Shown here: piece by piece, positions 1 through 9,185 of the stretch
How positions within the stretch are numbered: the stretch's first letter is position 1
Layout: every line of letters begins with the position of its first letter
Assembly (NCBI GenBank): GCA_021464525.1
Contig: JADRCO010001294.1
Span: forward strand, 1 to 20,532
Length of the DNA: 20,532 nucleotides
Direction of reading: 5' to 3'
Source: Rhizophagus sp. LPA8_4_AMF
Taxonomy: Eukaryota; Glomeromycota; Glomeromycetes; Glomerales; Glomeraceae
The notes under the pieces: model-generated
What the model saw: only the letters and a program-made list of their open reading frames with translations
Told to the model about the DNA's origin: nothing
Databases searched by the model: none
Translations under genes and position numbers: made by a program

Positions 1-26
1 TAAATCATTGTTTACTAATTATTTAG

Positions 27-322
27 GTCGAAGTATTAAAAGAGAAAAATTATATGAAAATGAAGGTAATTACTTTTTCGCAAATATACTGTATATCAAT
101 TCATAATTTAATAAAATTGTGTAAATATTCTTTAGATTATCTTACAACAGAAATCGACTTAGATATTGATGTGAATTTTAATAATAATGGTACGTAAGCA
201 TACTTTTATGTATACTATAATTTAAACCTCTTAGTTAATATTATAAACCTAATTTCTTTAATTCAAATGTAGAATATATTTCCAATGAAATTGATTTCGA
301 TATTGATACTTTAAATTATTAA
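27..322 (+). CDS. 3' end of an unidentified spliced gene (last three exons)
   Basis: Three small exons read through in one phase: 27-65, 136-189 and 273-322, ending at a TAA stop (320-322). The introns 66-135 and 190-272 start GTAATT and GTACGT and end TTTAG and TGTAG; an acceptor-like ATTTAG also precedes 27. Each junction is phase 1 and no stop interrupts the joined frame, which is the main support. The peptide begins RSIKREKLYENE and ends in two similar acidic units, EIDLDIDVN and EIDFDIDTLN. The rest of the gene lies left of the window, so no domain or function can be assigned. It runs in the same direction as the CRN gene 790 bases downstream. It could be an acidic C-terminal tail of any lineage-specific protein; chance agreement of three short exons is possible but unlikely. 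Confidence 0.6.
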
Positions 323-1110
323 AACTTATAAAAGTAATCTTTCTTTTAAACATGATTATTGGCATTACTATTAACAAGTGATTATATAATATCAAGTATT
401 ATAGCAAATTCATTTAATAATCTATCGTAGTATATTAATATTTCGCTTTTGTTGGTTTAAAACATGTATTGATTTTTATTGTATCTTTTTTCAAAATATT
501 TCTTTATCCATATTTAAAAAATAAATATAAATTTATAGAACTCATTAATAGCGTATTTGAATAATCAATGGAAATTTTAATGTTAAGACGAAATTTCTTT
601 TGGGAAAATGCATAAATATATAAAATTTAACGTATGAACAAATAAAACTTTATTAATAATTCTCATTATACAACGTAATTTGTAATTTTGTATGATTGAC
701 TCCATTAAAAGTAAAGGAATTATTTGCATCCGAATATATCTTTAAAGATTATATCATATGATTTCCAAACTCTGATATTATTTAATAAACTTTGAAGAAA
801 TCGAAGTTGGTTATTGACCTCAAATATATATTAACTAAATTTACCAATAAAGAAAAAATTTTAAAATCATTACATACAATCGGAGAATGAAACATTTTTT
901 TCATGTATTGATGATGTTATTTGCTGTATTACGTCACAACAAGCTACCAAAAGTTTATGCAAGAGTCTGTCAAGAGTCTATAGTCACGATGTATTCAGAA
1001 AGGTATATATATACTCAAAACCTCTTTTTCTAAAATATCCTTTTTCTAAAAGCCTAAAATATCTTTTCTCTAAAAACTAAAATATCTTTTTTTTTTATCT
1101 TTAAAGAAAT
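323..1110. other. intergenic region; promoter of the CRN gene at its right end
   Basis: This AT-rich stretch shows no convincing coding frame on either strand. Its right third looks like a promoter: a bZIP/CREB-like TTACGTCA at 929-936, a twice-repeated CAAGAGTCT around 960-978, a TATA run at 1004-1013, and a pyrimidine-rich leader before the ATG. The left part holds nothing recognisable apart from the 3' flank of the upstream gene. Confidence 0.5.
1004..1100 (+). promoter_or_regulatory. TATA-like core promoter and repeated CT-rich leader of the CRN gene
   Basis: TATATATATA lies at 1004-1013, about 100 bases before the ATG at 1111. It is followed by a leader built from imperfect repeats of a CTTTTTCTAAAATAT-like unit (about 1021-1098). 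A T-rich tract at 1086-1098 ends just before the start codon. The position and composition suit a fungal core promoter and 5' UTR; no transcription start has been mapped, so this is inference. Confidence 0.4.
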
Positions 1111-3608
1111 ATGGCTGACTCGTACAATTGTTTACGTTTAGATAATGGTGGCGTGTTCCAAGTTGACTATTACAAAGAAGGCAATGATATATTCTTCGAC
1201 ATTGGTGGTAATAGAATTCTATTTGATAAAGTAAAAGTTGGACACGTCGCGAAGCTTATCTCACGTGAAGGAAAATTTAAAGATTCTGACGTATTGAATC
1301 TTTGGAAAGTTGGCGTCGATAAAAGCAAGCTTAATTCTAAAGACGATATTAGAAATCATGGAGGCGTGTCTATGAAATATGAACACTATTTTGAAAGATA
1401 TTTTGAAATTGATCGTAAACTTACGGATAACATCCACATCGTTGTTGACATCTCAACTACCACTACCGGTAAGTGTCTCCCAATTTTTTACCCCTCGAAC
1501 AAGAAACTTGCATTCTGATATATATTTTCGTCGTCACATTTGTTAATAATATTGAATATATTTTCTCGTTGTCCATTAGAGCTCGGGAGAAAAAGACCTT
1601 TCACGAAAAAAGAAAGTAAGAAATGCGTGATATTCTCTACAGCTACAAGCACAAAGAGAGCAAAGAGAAGATGGACAGTTAATAGTACTCTCATGCAAGA
1701 AGATCGGGATATATTCTACTATGTTGAACCAGAGGGAAACGATACGCTTTTTGAGATGATTCAGAAACGTGAATATGTGGCGATGTATGGTGCACGAGCA
1801 TCCGGAAAGTCTACACGGGTGCAACAAATTGGGAAGCTGTTACGAAATATTGGTTTTGACTGCATTTAGTAAGTTCCGATTACATTTTAAGCTAACTGGT
1901 TACATTACATGCAGTCTAACTGATCGCTTCTATTTCTTTTTTCTTTGGAATAGTGTAAGTTTTGAGCATGTTGATTTAGAAACTAATAAGGAAAGGTTTT
2001 GGAGTACGTTGGGCTCTTCTATCATACTAGATGCTGAAATCAACATCGATTTCGAATCTGCAAGTGCTTTTTTCGGGTCTTCTGATGATTTGGAAATAAA
2101 TTCTCATGATGATTTTCTTAGAATGTTTAGAAAAAACAATTGGAATAATAACATTGTTCTCCTCATTGATGAGTTCGATAAACTGTATGAAGCAAATGAA
2201 AATGTCAGATCCTCGTGTCTGGAAATTTTTCTTGGCATGAAAAACTCAAGAAATAACTATGCTATATGGTCTATTGTCGCCATTGGCACCTTCAGTATTC
2301 TTTTTCTAAAATCAGAAAAAACGACTACGTCACCCTTTAATGTTGATGCGCCATTCTCGAACCCAAATTTCACGTGGGAACAAGTGCAATTCCTATATAA
2401 TGAATTCGCGAATGACTTCAGTTTTACCATTGATCCGAAGATCATTAAAGATATCTACAAACGGACAAGCGGGTATGTTAAGCTATGTTAAGCTGATCGG
2501 GGAGTCACGCGAAATCAAAATCTAAAATTCATTTCTTATGCTTTTATTAATTAACAGGCATGCTGGTCTTGTCTGCCTTTGCGGACGTTCTATCCAGAAT
2601 AATTTAATTAAGGAAATTGTAGATAACAAGCTTAGTTTTTCAAGCTGGTTGAAGTTTGCTTTAGACCAATTGCAAAATGAGATACTTGAATATTCTACCT
2701 TCAATAAAATGATCGAAATACTTAATACCAAGAATTCCAAGCCTGCTATTGGTCTTCTTCGATCTAAGTTCCTAGGATTTTTTGATTTTGTGCCGATCCA
2801 TGACTCCGAAGAACTTAAACTAGTAAAATTCTTGGTAGCTGAGGGTGTGTTGATCAGGGATGAAACGAACAAGAATATGTATAAAACGTCATCTGCTCTT
2901 GTAGATGGGCTGATTCGGCGACGAGTTATTCCTGAAGTATACAAGTCTTCCCCGGATGTTGCGGTCCCCGTAAAAGATGGTGGATACCTGGATACTCTCA
3001 AAATTTTGCAGACTGCCATCCAGTTCTTTGATAAAAACAACATTATTAATGGATTCGCTCAGTCATTTAAAATTGCGCATAATTTGTATGTGAGTGGTTA
3101 TAAAAAGCAACAAGTTCCCCGAGAAAGCGTGTACGACACAGAGCTGAGCAGGATCCTAACTAACTGGCTCGTCAAGGAGTGTGACGTCGAGATCACTGGA
3201 CAATGGCATATGGTAGAAAGTCGTTACGGTGAAAAAGATAAGCACTCATATAGTGATATAGTAATTATAGCGGAAGAACAATTAATTGTTCTTGAGCTTC
3301 TTGCAACTGCAACCGAAAATCAACTCAATGAACATTTCAAAAGGGTGCTCGAGTATGCTGAAAAACTATCTGCAGATGATATTTGGATAGTACATTTTAC
3401 GTGTGAAGATGGTTATGCGATTCAGAAACTTCAGTGGCCATCTGATAACAGAATTAATGTTGTACACTTTTTTCATGACCGGATGTTTGTAAAAGTACTA
3501 ATGAATGTCCGATATGTAGATAGCTCTGGTACCGTAAGTTATATTGTAGATCAGGATATACCATTACTTTTTATAAACAATATAGATAGTAGTATGCGCT
3601 TTTTATAG
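1111..3608 (+). CDS. Crinkler (CRN)-type protein: ubiquitin-like header, P-loop NTPase, PD-(D/E)XK nuclease-like C-terminus
   Basis: Exons 1111-1468, 1580-1868, 1954-2472 and 2558-3608 join in phase to 738 codons plus stop; introns are 111, 85 and 85 bases with GTAAGT or GTATGT donors and AG acceptors. The gene looks whole. Residues 1-119 form a CRN header with LNLWKV at 62-67, the counterpart of the header's conserved end motif. The P-loop GARASGKST is at 190-198 and Walker B IVLLIDE at 283-289 (D288, E289), so the middle is an AAA/STAND-like NTPase. The C-terminus fits the restriction-endonuclease-like fold described for CRN proteins: E584, D622 in SDIVII, and E635 in VLELLA, with Leu where classical enzymes have Lys two residues on. 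Known family members act in host or own nuclei on DNA or chromatin; here that role is inferred. No signal peptide is seen. Codon use is visibly less AT-biased than in the BTB and kinase genes. Confidence 0.88.
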
Positions 3609-4511
3609 TTTTTATGTACAAAGTGCCTTAGCTTGGTCGTGCAAAAGTTCTAAAATATTAGCTTTTAGTAATATTTGTGAACCGGTAAATATAAAAGTGA
3701 GAAAATACTTTATGTATTACGATCAGCGTGATGTTAATTTATTATCATGAATTTGCAATAAAAAAAATATAATGCAGTTCGTAAAATATCTTTATACACC
3801 GCATGCGTATTAGTAAACTTTGGTAAACTTTATCAATATATACAATAAGAGTGTATAGGAATAATAAACGAGCTACTATATATTCAATTGCAAAAAATAT
3901 TTCGCAAAAATTTAATTAATTAAGCTTCATCAGTGCATTATGTTGACTACAATGACCTGAAATTTTGTATAACAAATAAATTTCAATATGGTCCATATTA
4001 AGGTTGGTGCGAAAATTTGTTAAATATTTCAAATCCTGAAATTTTGTATAAATAAATTTAAATATCCATATAGAAAATTTAATCTTTTGATCTTAACTAT
4101 AGTAATAAAAAGCTGTCGATTATTATTACTTTATGCCAAATAAGAAAATAATCCTTTTATTTAATTTTACCAATTGTCACAGCCGTATGGACTTTACCTC
4201 CTGATGGAATCATCTTGACCAATTGTGCGGGCCAATTAGACCGTCGCAGTCAAGAACAATACATTCGCGTTTCAGCTTAAATATATATTTCTTAGTTACA
4301 CAGAAAATAACGACATGGTAGAATGCAGTAAAAATACTTAAATGAGAATAATATGTACACGCGCAGTGAATTACGAACTTGAAAAAAAGTATAAAATAAC
4401 TAGTTTGCAATGTTTAATTTTTTCAACAAAAAATACCATTTAAAAAAAAACTTAAATATTATCAAATAAAATTATCAAACAATTCAAATAATTTTAACCA
4501 ACTTAGAAAAA
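3609..4511. other. intergenic region, AT-rich, with an imperfect tandem duplication
   Basis: No coding frame is supported here. The only clear structure is a duplicated segment of about 40 bases at 3956-4000 and 4035-4073 (offset 79), sharing CCTGAAATTTTGTATAA followed by an AATAAATTT-like stretch and TCCATAT. Poly-A signal-like AATAAA runs occur after the CRN stop, for example near 3759, and could serve as its 3' end. Confidence 0.4.
3956..4073 (+). repeat. imperfect direct repeat, about 40 bases, offset 79
   Basis: Both copies start CCTGAAATTTTGTATAA and end near TCCATAT; the second lacks a few bases in the middle. This is most simply a local duplication in AT-rich DNA. No function is suggested. 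Confidence 0.5.
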
Positions 4512-4754
4512 ATGAATCAAATTACATATATCGCTAAACCACCTACCGCTGAAGTCATTGAAAAACCTGGCGAAAAAAGGGAGCGGTTGTATTGTCATGT
4601 AATGAAAAATTCTAATTTAACGTTTTATATGGCTCGAACTCTAAAAAAAATTTCTAATCGTCATAAAAAGTGGAACATAAGATACTGGTTTATTCTAACA
4701 TCTTTGCATTCTTTGCATCCTTTGAACATGATGATGATAATGTATTTTCGATGA
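4512..4754 (+). CDS. small open frame of doubtful status (80 codons)
   Basis: An ATG-initiated frame of 80 codons encodes a basic peptide with protein-like composition over its first 50 residues (for example KPGEKRERLYCHV and ARTLKKISNRHKKW). The last 20 residues are low in information, while another frame at 4721-4757 gives a plausible acidic tail (FEHDDDNVFSMK followed by a stop). No intron with an AG acceptor joins the two. A TATA-like element was not found. It may be a real short gene, a decayed exon or chance. No family was recognised. Confidence 0.25.
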   Translation: MNQITYIAKPPTAEVIEKPGEKRERLYCHVMKNSNLTFYMARTLKKISNRHKKWNIRYWFILTSLHSLHPLNMMMIMYFR

Positions 4755-5178
4755 AATGATCACCAATTACGTGACAATAATGTATAATAATTTAACGATC
4801 CACTTCCTTTTATACCTTTTATTTTTTTATTTATCTATTATTTAATTCAAAATTGTATTTATTAATTATATATATTTATTTAATTGTTCAATTGTATAAT
4901 AATATGTAAATTTATTATCTTGTTTTTACATGATACTCTATTTATATTACATGTTGCGAAATGTTGATTTTAAAGTAAAAATGTTTGTTGATCGGTGTTT
5001 AAAGTGTTTGAAATAAAGAATATTGTCACCGTTGTTAAATTCGGAGTAATTACCACGTGACGAAAATTGACAACATATCATGGTTTCTTTATCTTAGTGA
5101 AAACTATCAACTCAAGCTGCGAACGGGACATTTTGTACCATCATAACTTGAACCTTCGCTCCACTCCGAACTAGTAAA
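4755..5178. other. intergenic region; 3' flank of the membrane-protein gene
   Basis: The stretch is AT-rich up to about 5040, then less so up to 5178, next to the stop codon of the minus-strand gene. The higher-GC part probably belongs to that gene's 3' UTR. No further coding frame is convincing on either strand. Confidence 0.35.
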
Positions 5179-6617
5179 TCATAAATCAAAGTCAGCGAGG
5201 CTTGATTCTCTCTTTTTTAATGTATTTTCGGTTTTGAATTCATCAGGAGTTGGTTCATATCTTACTATTAAAAAAAATTATTAAAAAAATATAAAATTTA
5301 TTAATAACAATTATAAATAAGGTATTAATTAATTATAATTTAAAATAAAAAATTTACTTACAATAAAATCCAAGACCTTTCTTAAAATTTCCTTGACATC
5401 TAATCGAATTCAATATTGATAAAATCAATAATATCCATGATATTAATGATATAGCAAAAAATGCATTAAAAAATGGGTTATATTTAAAACAATATCGTAT
5501 TGATTTACGTATTATAACATGACAAAAATCAATTGTTCCAAAATATAATAATATAGCTTGACAAATATTTCCAATATATAAAATAAACATCAACCATCTT
5601 GATTCGTCCCTAACCTAAAAATATTCATATACGATAAAAATAATTAAAAATTTATTGATAAATAACGCTGGTGCCTAAAACATTATTATTAAAAAATTAT
5701 ATAATTTACAATACTTACACCCTTCAACATAGAATATGCATAAAATAAAACAAAAATATCCAATGGAATAAGATAACTAGCAATTCCTATTTGACGTAAA
5801 GTACGTCCAAATATACCCATACCCCAAATTAAAATTGCATAAAAAATGGTCCATAAACTTATCATCATTATTTTAGCATGAAAAATAGGAAACTGTAATT
5901 GATACACAGAATCCATTTCTAAATAATAAAAAAATAAAATTAGGATTTGATAAAACAAAAGAATCTATAAAAAAAAAAATTAGAAACTTACCTATAATAT
6001 CTTCTCTTTTTGTGTACGGATATTTATGTCTTAAGGGCCATAATCTAATTGTATAAATTTTTATTAGTTTGTATTACTAAATATTAAATATAAAAAATAT
6101 TAAGGTGACTTACTTTCTTGCCCAGAGATGATATAAGATCAGACAATAAAAAGCCGTAACAATAAATAAAAAGGAAAGCAAAAGGATGGCGGATGTATAA
6201 TATGTTGAATCTTTTGGAAAAATGCAATCTTTGGGTATATCAGTACAGGCGTTATTCTGTGTATAAAAGAAAGACACCCCCATAATTATTGGAAATGAAT
6301 GGACGCAAATAAACGCAAGTCCGTGTAATATAGTTTTACTATAAAACTATAAAGTAGGTAGAATGTTAAAAATAAATTAAAGATATTTATTAATAACAAA
6401 TTTATACACTCACCATCGTAATTCCAGAAATTATTGGGAAAAAAATTAGTAAAATAGCTATAAAATTTACTAAAAATTTTCCCGACAAAATTAAAAATGT
6501 TATAAGTAAAAACGTGTAGCCCGCTACGTCAGTTATGTATATGTATAAGAGTAATTTCTCTGTTTTATTAAGTTTATCGTAGAAATCACGAAGTACATCT
6601 TGAAGTGAATCGTTCAT
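5179..6617 (-). CDS. multi-pass membrane protein of unknown family, six exons, 342 residues
   Basis: Exons on the minus strand: 6617-6414, 6346-6114, 6044-5992, 5918-5719, 5614-5362 and 5264-5179. Donors are GTGAGT or GTAAGT, acceptors end in AG, and phases agree at all five junctions, giving 342 residues and a TGA stop. Without the last intron the frame would stop at 5354-5356. Hydrophobic segments lie near residues 22-44, 47-67, 74-95, 118-141, 177-200, 206-227, 236-257 and 280-300, so seven or eight helices. The loop at 96-117 holds C102 and C109 and may be extracellular; the basic loop 144-162 (with RHKYPYTKRE) would then be cytosolic. The tail ends KKRESSLADFDL, a plausible cytosolic phosphorylatable tail. 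A fungal G-protein-coupled-type receptor is one option, but no diagnostic motif was found and an eight-helix count argues against it. A TATATAAAG-like element lies at about 6645-6654 on the strand opposite, giving TTTATATA about 30 bases upstream of the ATG. Confidence 0.8.
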
Positions 6618-6873
6618 TTTTTTTTATATGTTAGGATTTAAAAAGTATATAAAGTGTAAGATTTTGAAATTATGTTAAATTTAAAATTTCTTAGATACGA
6701 ATTATTATATATATTTTTCAACAAAGACTCTTTTTTTTTATTAATTATTTCGTTCATTTCTTTGTATTACAAACATTGAATAGCGCCATTTTAAGTTTTA
6801 AAATACAAGGAAAGCGTTCAAACTCTATTTTAGCTGTACAACTATTTGGTTAACGAAATAAGAAATAATTGAC

Positions 6874-6906
6874 AACGCTTTTCAATCAATTATATTGAAA
6901 AGTGTT
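6874..6906. repeat. short hairpin, 13-base arms
   Basis: AACGCTTTTCAAT (6874-6886) and ATTGAAAAGTGTT (6894-6906) pair with one mismatch around a 7-base loop. It lies upstream of the minus-strand membrane-protein gene, about 260 bases before its ATG. In such AT-rich DNA it could be incidental. Confidence 0.4.
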
Positions 6907-7105
6907 AATAGGTATAAAATTAACAAATCATTTCAGCCGCTTTAAGAGAGATTCTGCGACAAAATTAATACAAAATGTCCTGCCCAAAATCTATATATTA
7001 ATTTATTTTATTTATTTGTTTGTTTATTGATAATTTTTTATTAATACATATTGTTATAGCATATTTAATTGATTTCTTTCATTTTAAATAGGTCTTTGTA
7101 ATTAA

Positions 7106-7348
7106 AAAGAAATTGTAAAAAGAGTGCTTAAGTTGAAGGAGTTGAAGGTGAAGCGTATGCCAAATAATAGGAATCTATCAATCAGGTCATTATATAACTT
7201 ACAAAGAAATGATTCAAACATTTCGAATAGTCTTGAATATGCCATATTTATGAAATGAAAAAAAAAAAATGGACAGAATATAATAAAATTGATATGTACA
7301 TGCATCAAACGATTTATAATGAATGTAAGAATGGCATAGTACATAAAA
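7106..7348 (+). pseudogene. possible decayed HMG-box-like exon
   Basis: One frame is open from 7106 to a stop at 7256-7258 and encodes a basic segment, then KRMPNNRNLSIRSLYNLQ and NDSNIS. After an A-run at 7258-7269, a second frame, WTEYNKIDMYMHQTIYN and onward, runs to a stop near 7357. The order basic residues, Pro-Asn, Arg, Leu-Gln-x-Asn, Ser-Asn-Ile-Ser, then Trp resembles the first two helices of HMG boxes, a family widely expanded in Glomeromycotina. The frame changes at the A-run, so if the resemblance is real the copy is broken. The match is judged by eye and the AT-rich composition makes chance resemblance possible. Confidence 0.25.
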
Positions 7349-7442
7349 AAAGATAAACTGTCGTGGGCTTCATCTTTGATATTCTATGTTTTTGGATTTT
7401 AAACTTATCGAAATTTTTAGGCAGGATTTATGATTTGTCGGT

Positions 7443-7574
7443 CAGGAGGATTATGTAACATGGGACATGGCTTCCAAATTTCGTGATCTCGATCCAAATG
7501 CTAATTTAAGAAACGTAATAGGAAGACAGAGAAAAAAACAGAAAATAAAAAAAGTTTATTTTACTACGGATTAG
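7443..7574 (+). other. isolated open stretch with protein-like composition
   Basis: From about 7443 the frame reads QEDYVTWDMASKFRDLDPNA and continues with a basic tail to a TAG at 7572-7574. Candidate acceptors (TTTTTAG at 7420, GGTCAG at 7445) lie just before it, and an ATG at 7467 would give 35 residues. The composition is more protein-like than its surroundings. No partner exon or family was found; it may be the last exon of a decayed gene. Confidence 0.2.
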
Positions 7575-8802
7575 AATAAGAATTATCCTGGTATTCTATT
7601 TTTATAAGTTAATAGAAATCTTTAATTATAACTGGTTCATATATGTCATGATTTGCACGTCATTTTACTAATTTGTGCAACATTAATACATGCAAAGGCT
7701 GTTCTTTTTTCCTGGACGTTAAACAATTATACTAACAAATGATATTAATTTGTTTTTTTTATATTTAAAAAAAAATCCATTCTAATATTCTAATAATAGA
7801 TAATGATTAACAAAGAAAATTAACGATTAGTTCATTTGTTTTATATAGTTATTTTTATCAATTGTTAATCGATTATTCGGGAAATTTTCTTTTTAATACA
7901 GTAAATAAACTTTTCAATATAAAGTTTATTTTATGCATATGTTTGAACCACATGTTTTTTTTTAATCCAATTCTATGGATTTACTCAAATTAGTAAAACC
8001 TATTAAGACATCCTTTTTTTTCTTTCTCATATATTTCATAATATAATAATGCTGATTTGCTGTAAAATTCAAATAAAATAAAATTTGACCGGCGAAAAAC
8101 GTAACGATAATCATCAGAAAAAATATTCTTTTTCCCTTTATTAAATATTGTACATGATTTAATAGAAATAGAATGCTAACGAAATTCTTACATTTCTATC
8201 ATTTCTATCGAAAGGCCTATTAATCTATTTTAAATCTATTATGTACTCATATATTATTAATCTCTAAATGTATTCCCATATTAGATATCTGTCTTTGTTC
8301 TCCCAAACTCTAATTTATTAATCGCATAACTGAATGTCTTACTTTACCCTTTCCTCCTTCATCTATTTATTTATTCCTTTATGTCATTTTAGCGTTCACA
8401 ACACTTTTTAAAGTCTTACTTGATGATATATCTTTCATTAATTAGTATTATGTATGATTTCATTTATTAGAAACGTTAGCAGTTAGTTATTAAACTTTTA
8501 ATTATCTCATGACAAACAAATTAAGCTTGCCGATACGCTAATAATAGCATATGCCATAGTAAAATATTTTTTAATCAATAAAATAAATTTGTTTAAATGA
8601 TAACTTTTAACATTAATTATTATTGAAAGGAAGTTTTTCTTTCAAATGATCTGGTAAAAATATTTAGGATATTAAACTTATAATTAGCGACCACTCTGTA
8701 AGAATCGGATAAATCCGAATCGGTTATTCCGGTTCCGCCAGCTAAACCGAAACTTTCCATTCCCAATTTGGAACGATCTGACAATAATTTCTTCTTAATT
8801 GG

Positions 8803-9081
8803 TTTATTATACTGGCACGCTGTTGTTACTTCATGCTTTGATTTAGCATGCTTATAATCATATTTTTATAATAAAATTGTATTTTAATAATATTGTATTT
8901 TACATACTGTAAAATTAATTAATTATATTCTGAATGAGAAGAATATTGAGAATTACGCGTCTGATTTAATATGAAAAGTATAAAAAGTTTAGTTATTAAT
9001 CAATATGATAGTGGGCGTTTATGCTTAATAATCATATTTTGTGTCACGTCATACCATTATTAAGCATGCCAGTATAATAAA
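8803..9081. mobile_element. candidate MITE bounded by 19-base terminal inverted repeats
   Basis: TTTATTATACTGGCACGCT (8803-8821) is repeated inverted at 9063-9081 with 18 of 19 bases matching; the match resumes after a 2-base gap towards GG/CC outside. A further segment, ATGCTTATAATCATATTT near 8848 and ATGCTTAATAATCATATTT near 9021, occurs as a direct repeat inside. There is no coding capacity. The size (about 280 bases) and layout suit a non-autonomous DNA transposon; no clear target-site duplication was found and the superfamily is unknown. Its right end is 104 bases before the BTB gene ATG, so it may contribute to that promoter. Confidence 0.45.
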
Positions 9082-9185
9082 TACCATACAAATTATTCGT
9101 CAAAAATATTATTCTTCTGCTTTTAAAAACATTTCTTCTCGTTTTATCATTTTTTTTTTTTTTTTTATTATTATTGACTATTACA

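Larger units (their letters stand above)
6618..9185. other. 2.6-kb intergenic region with possible gene remnants and a candidate MITE
   Basis: No intact gene is supported. The region holds a small hairpin (6874-6906), a possible HMG-box-like remnant (7106-7348), an isolated open stretch (7443-7574), a short island of CCGAAT/CGGTT-type repeats (about 8706-8758), and an inverted-repeat element (8803-9081). About 7600-8640 is AT-rich with nothing recognisable. A T tract of about 17 bases near 9150-9167 sits just before the BTB gene and is probably in its leader. Confidence 0.4.

Noticed and set aside
4210-4410. 66-codon minus-strand frame
   Set aside because: Hydrophobic, low-complexity, no domain and no splice context; consistent with chance.
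7102-7344. 80-codon minus-strand frame rich in Phe and Ile
   Set aside because: It lies opposite the possible HMG-like remnant and its composition is that of reversed A-rich DNA; no start context or domain.
9174-9185. Upstream TTG extension of the BTB protein
   Set aside because: The extension adds only four residues and begins with TTG; the ATG at 9186 is the normal eukaryotic start.
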